This document shows, piece by piece, positions 11,971-12,504 of a DNA stretch of 12,504 bases. This DNA is from Caryophanales bacterium UBA6769 (lineage in GTDB: Bacteria; Bacillota; Bacilli; Bacillales; UBA6769). The translations under genes and the position numbers were made by a program. Location of the stretch: NCBI GenBank assembly GCA_002453275.1, contig DKGN01000097.1, positions 1 through 12,504 of the forward strand, given 5' to 3'. The notes under the pieces are model-generated. The model made no database searches, had not been told where the DNA came from, and worked only from the letters and a program-made list of their open reading frames with translations. Every line of letters starts with the position of its first letter. Within the stretch, counting starts at the first letter, position 1.

Positions 11971-12010
11971 ATAAAAATGGCACTGTTCATTTGAACAGTG
12001 CCATTTTTAT
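11971..12010. terminator. Long bidirectional terminator between tRNA-Val and the aminotransferase gene
   Basis: Perfect 19-bp inverted repeat (11971-11989 and 11992-12010) with only two bases between the arms, core TGGCACTGTTCA / TGAACAGTGCCA. The outer arm is A5/T5, so T runs follow the stem on either strand, and the plus strand continues TATTATTTTT. It serves the tRNA on the plus strand and the aminotransferase (stop at 12020) on the minus strand. Confidence 0.9.
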
Positions 12011-12019
12011 TATTATTTT

Positions 12020-12504
12020 TTATGAATCAATAGCGACTTTAGAGAATACATCGGTTAAAATTTGCATACCTTCTTCTAGTTTATCTGGTGTGGAATGCGT
12101 AAAGTTCAAACGTAACGTGTTAAGCTTTGGCTTGCCGACATAAAAGGGTGCTCCGGGGACGTACGCGACACCCTTGCTGACTGCAGTGTCTAATAGCTCA
12201 GTTACATTAATCGACTCTGGCATACTCACCCAGAAAAACATGCCACCTAAAGGCTCCAAATAAGAAAAGCCTGGCAATGTTATGGAATCAAGTAGGTTCT
12301 TCATAATCAGCATGCGCTCATAGTACGTTTTTCTTAACGTTTGAATATGACCATCGATGTCAAAATCACTGAAAAGATTATACAGAGCAAGCTGTGAGAG
12401 AGAATTTGTATGGAGATCCGATGCTTGCTTCGCTTGAGCCATCATCCGAATTATTTGATAAGGCCCCTTTACCCAGCCTGTACGAAGAGCAGGTACGACT
12501 GTTT
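12020..12504 (-). CDS. PLP-dependent aminotransferase (class I/II), C-terminal part
   Basis: The frame stays open from the stop at 12020 through to the window edge, so the Met at 12445 is internal and the N-terminal part, with the PLP-binding lysine, lies outside. The visible 160 or so residues begin ALRTGWVKGPYQIIRMMAQA, then KQASDLHTNSLSQ, PLGGMFFWVSMP, GVAYVPGAPFYV and the substrate-carboxylate arginine in NTLRLNFTH. This wording is typical of the fold-type I aminotransferases annotated as 2-aminoadipate/aromatic aminotransferase (LysN-like) and of the catalytic half of MocR regulators. A helix-turn-helix N-terminus cannot be excluded. Substrate cannot be assigned. It ends just before the shared 19-bp terminator. 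Confidence 0.88.
   Translation of the reverse strand, partial: TVVPALRTGWVKGPYQIIRMMAQAKQASDLHTNSLSQLALYNLFSDFDIDGHIQTLRKTYYERMLIMKNLLDSITLPGFSYLEPLGGMFFWVSMPESINVTELLDTAVSKGVAYVPGAPFYVGKPKLNTLRLNFTHSTPDKLEEGMQILTDVFSKVAIDS

Noticed and set aside
11971..12010. 19-bp palindrome as an operator or attachment site beside the tRNA
   Set aside because: Flanking A/T runs and its position between convergent gene ends fit a bidirectional terminator; no integrase or duplicated tRNA 3' end is present.
1..12504. CRISPR arrays, insertion sequences, prophage or toxin-antitoxin modules
   Set aside because: No regularly spaced repeats, no transposase, integrase or phage structural frames, and no terminal inverted repeats with target duplications were seen on reading both strands.

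Overview
The window looks like chromosomal DNA of an endospore-forming member of the Bacillaceae. The A+T-rich sequence carries strong Shine-Dalgarno sites, TTG/GTG starts, a CotO-type spore coat gene next to fabI (the Bacillus subtilis fabI-cotO neighbourhood), a spore photoproduct lyase operon and a Ku/LigD repair system. I see no insertion sequence, phage gene or CRISPR array. No species can be assigned from the sequence alone.

Layout. (1) 1-1759: the 3' part of fabI, a terminator, then cotO and a small charged gene, each with a possible mother-cell (sigma-K/E-like) promoter. (2) 1773-3258: a 73-aa protein of unknown function on the plus strand, then a YetF-type DUF421 membrane protein and a YjcF-like acetyltransferase on the minus strand. 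(3) 3259-3616: a 358-nt stretch without a gene, holding a patch of hairpins that could be a structured RNA or a relic of something. (4) 3617-8899: the NHEJ and spore-repair block. It holds ykoP, ku, a stand-alone LigD-type ligase, an AhpD-like protein, splB and splA (ligase to splA form one minus-strand operon) and, divergently, a stand-alone LigD-type polymerase. (5) 8914-11305: an error-prone Y-family polymerase, a thioredoxin-like protein, and a coupled WYL-YolD gene pair. Both the polymerase and the WYL-YolD pair have a LexA-box-like site between the -35 and -10 of a good sigma-A promoter. (6) 11328-11642: two tiny minus-strand genes in an operon. (7) 11850-12504: a tRNA-Val(GAC) with its own promoter, a 19-bp bidirectional terminator, and the C-terminal part of a PLP aminotransferase that runs out of the window.

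How the genes may work together. A dormant spore collects UV photoproducts and strand breaks that must be repaired at germination. SplB reverses spore photoproduct, Ku with the ligase and polymerase rejoins breaks, and the Y-family polymerase bypasses residual lesions. The spl operon has a clear sigma-G-type promoter (TGAATA, 17 nt, CACATTA). The polymerase gene starts about 100 bp away on the other strand, and ku has a weaker sigma-G-like promoter, so forespore co-expression is likely. The Y-family polymerase and WYL-YolD are instead expected to respond to SOS. The most notable features are the split LigD with the spl operon between its halves, the paired LexA boxes, the WYL mini-protein coupled to YolD, and several RNA hairpins that could hide ribosome binding sites or attenuate transcription.
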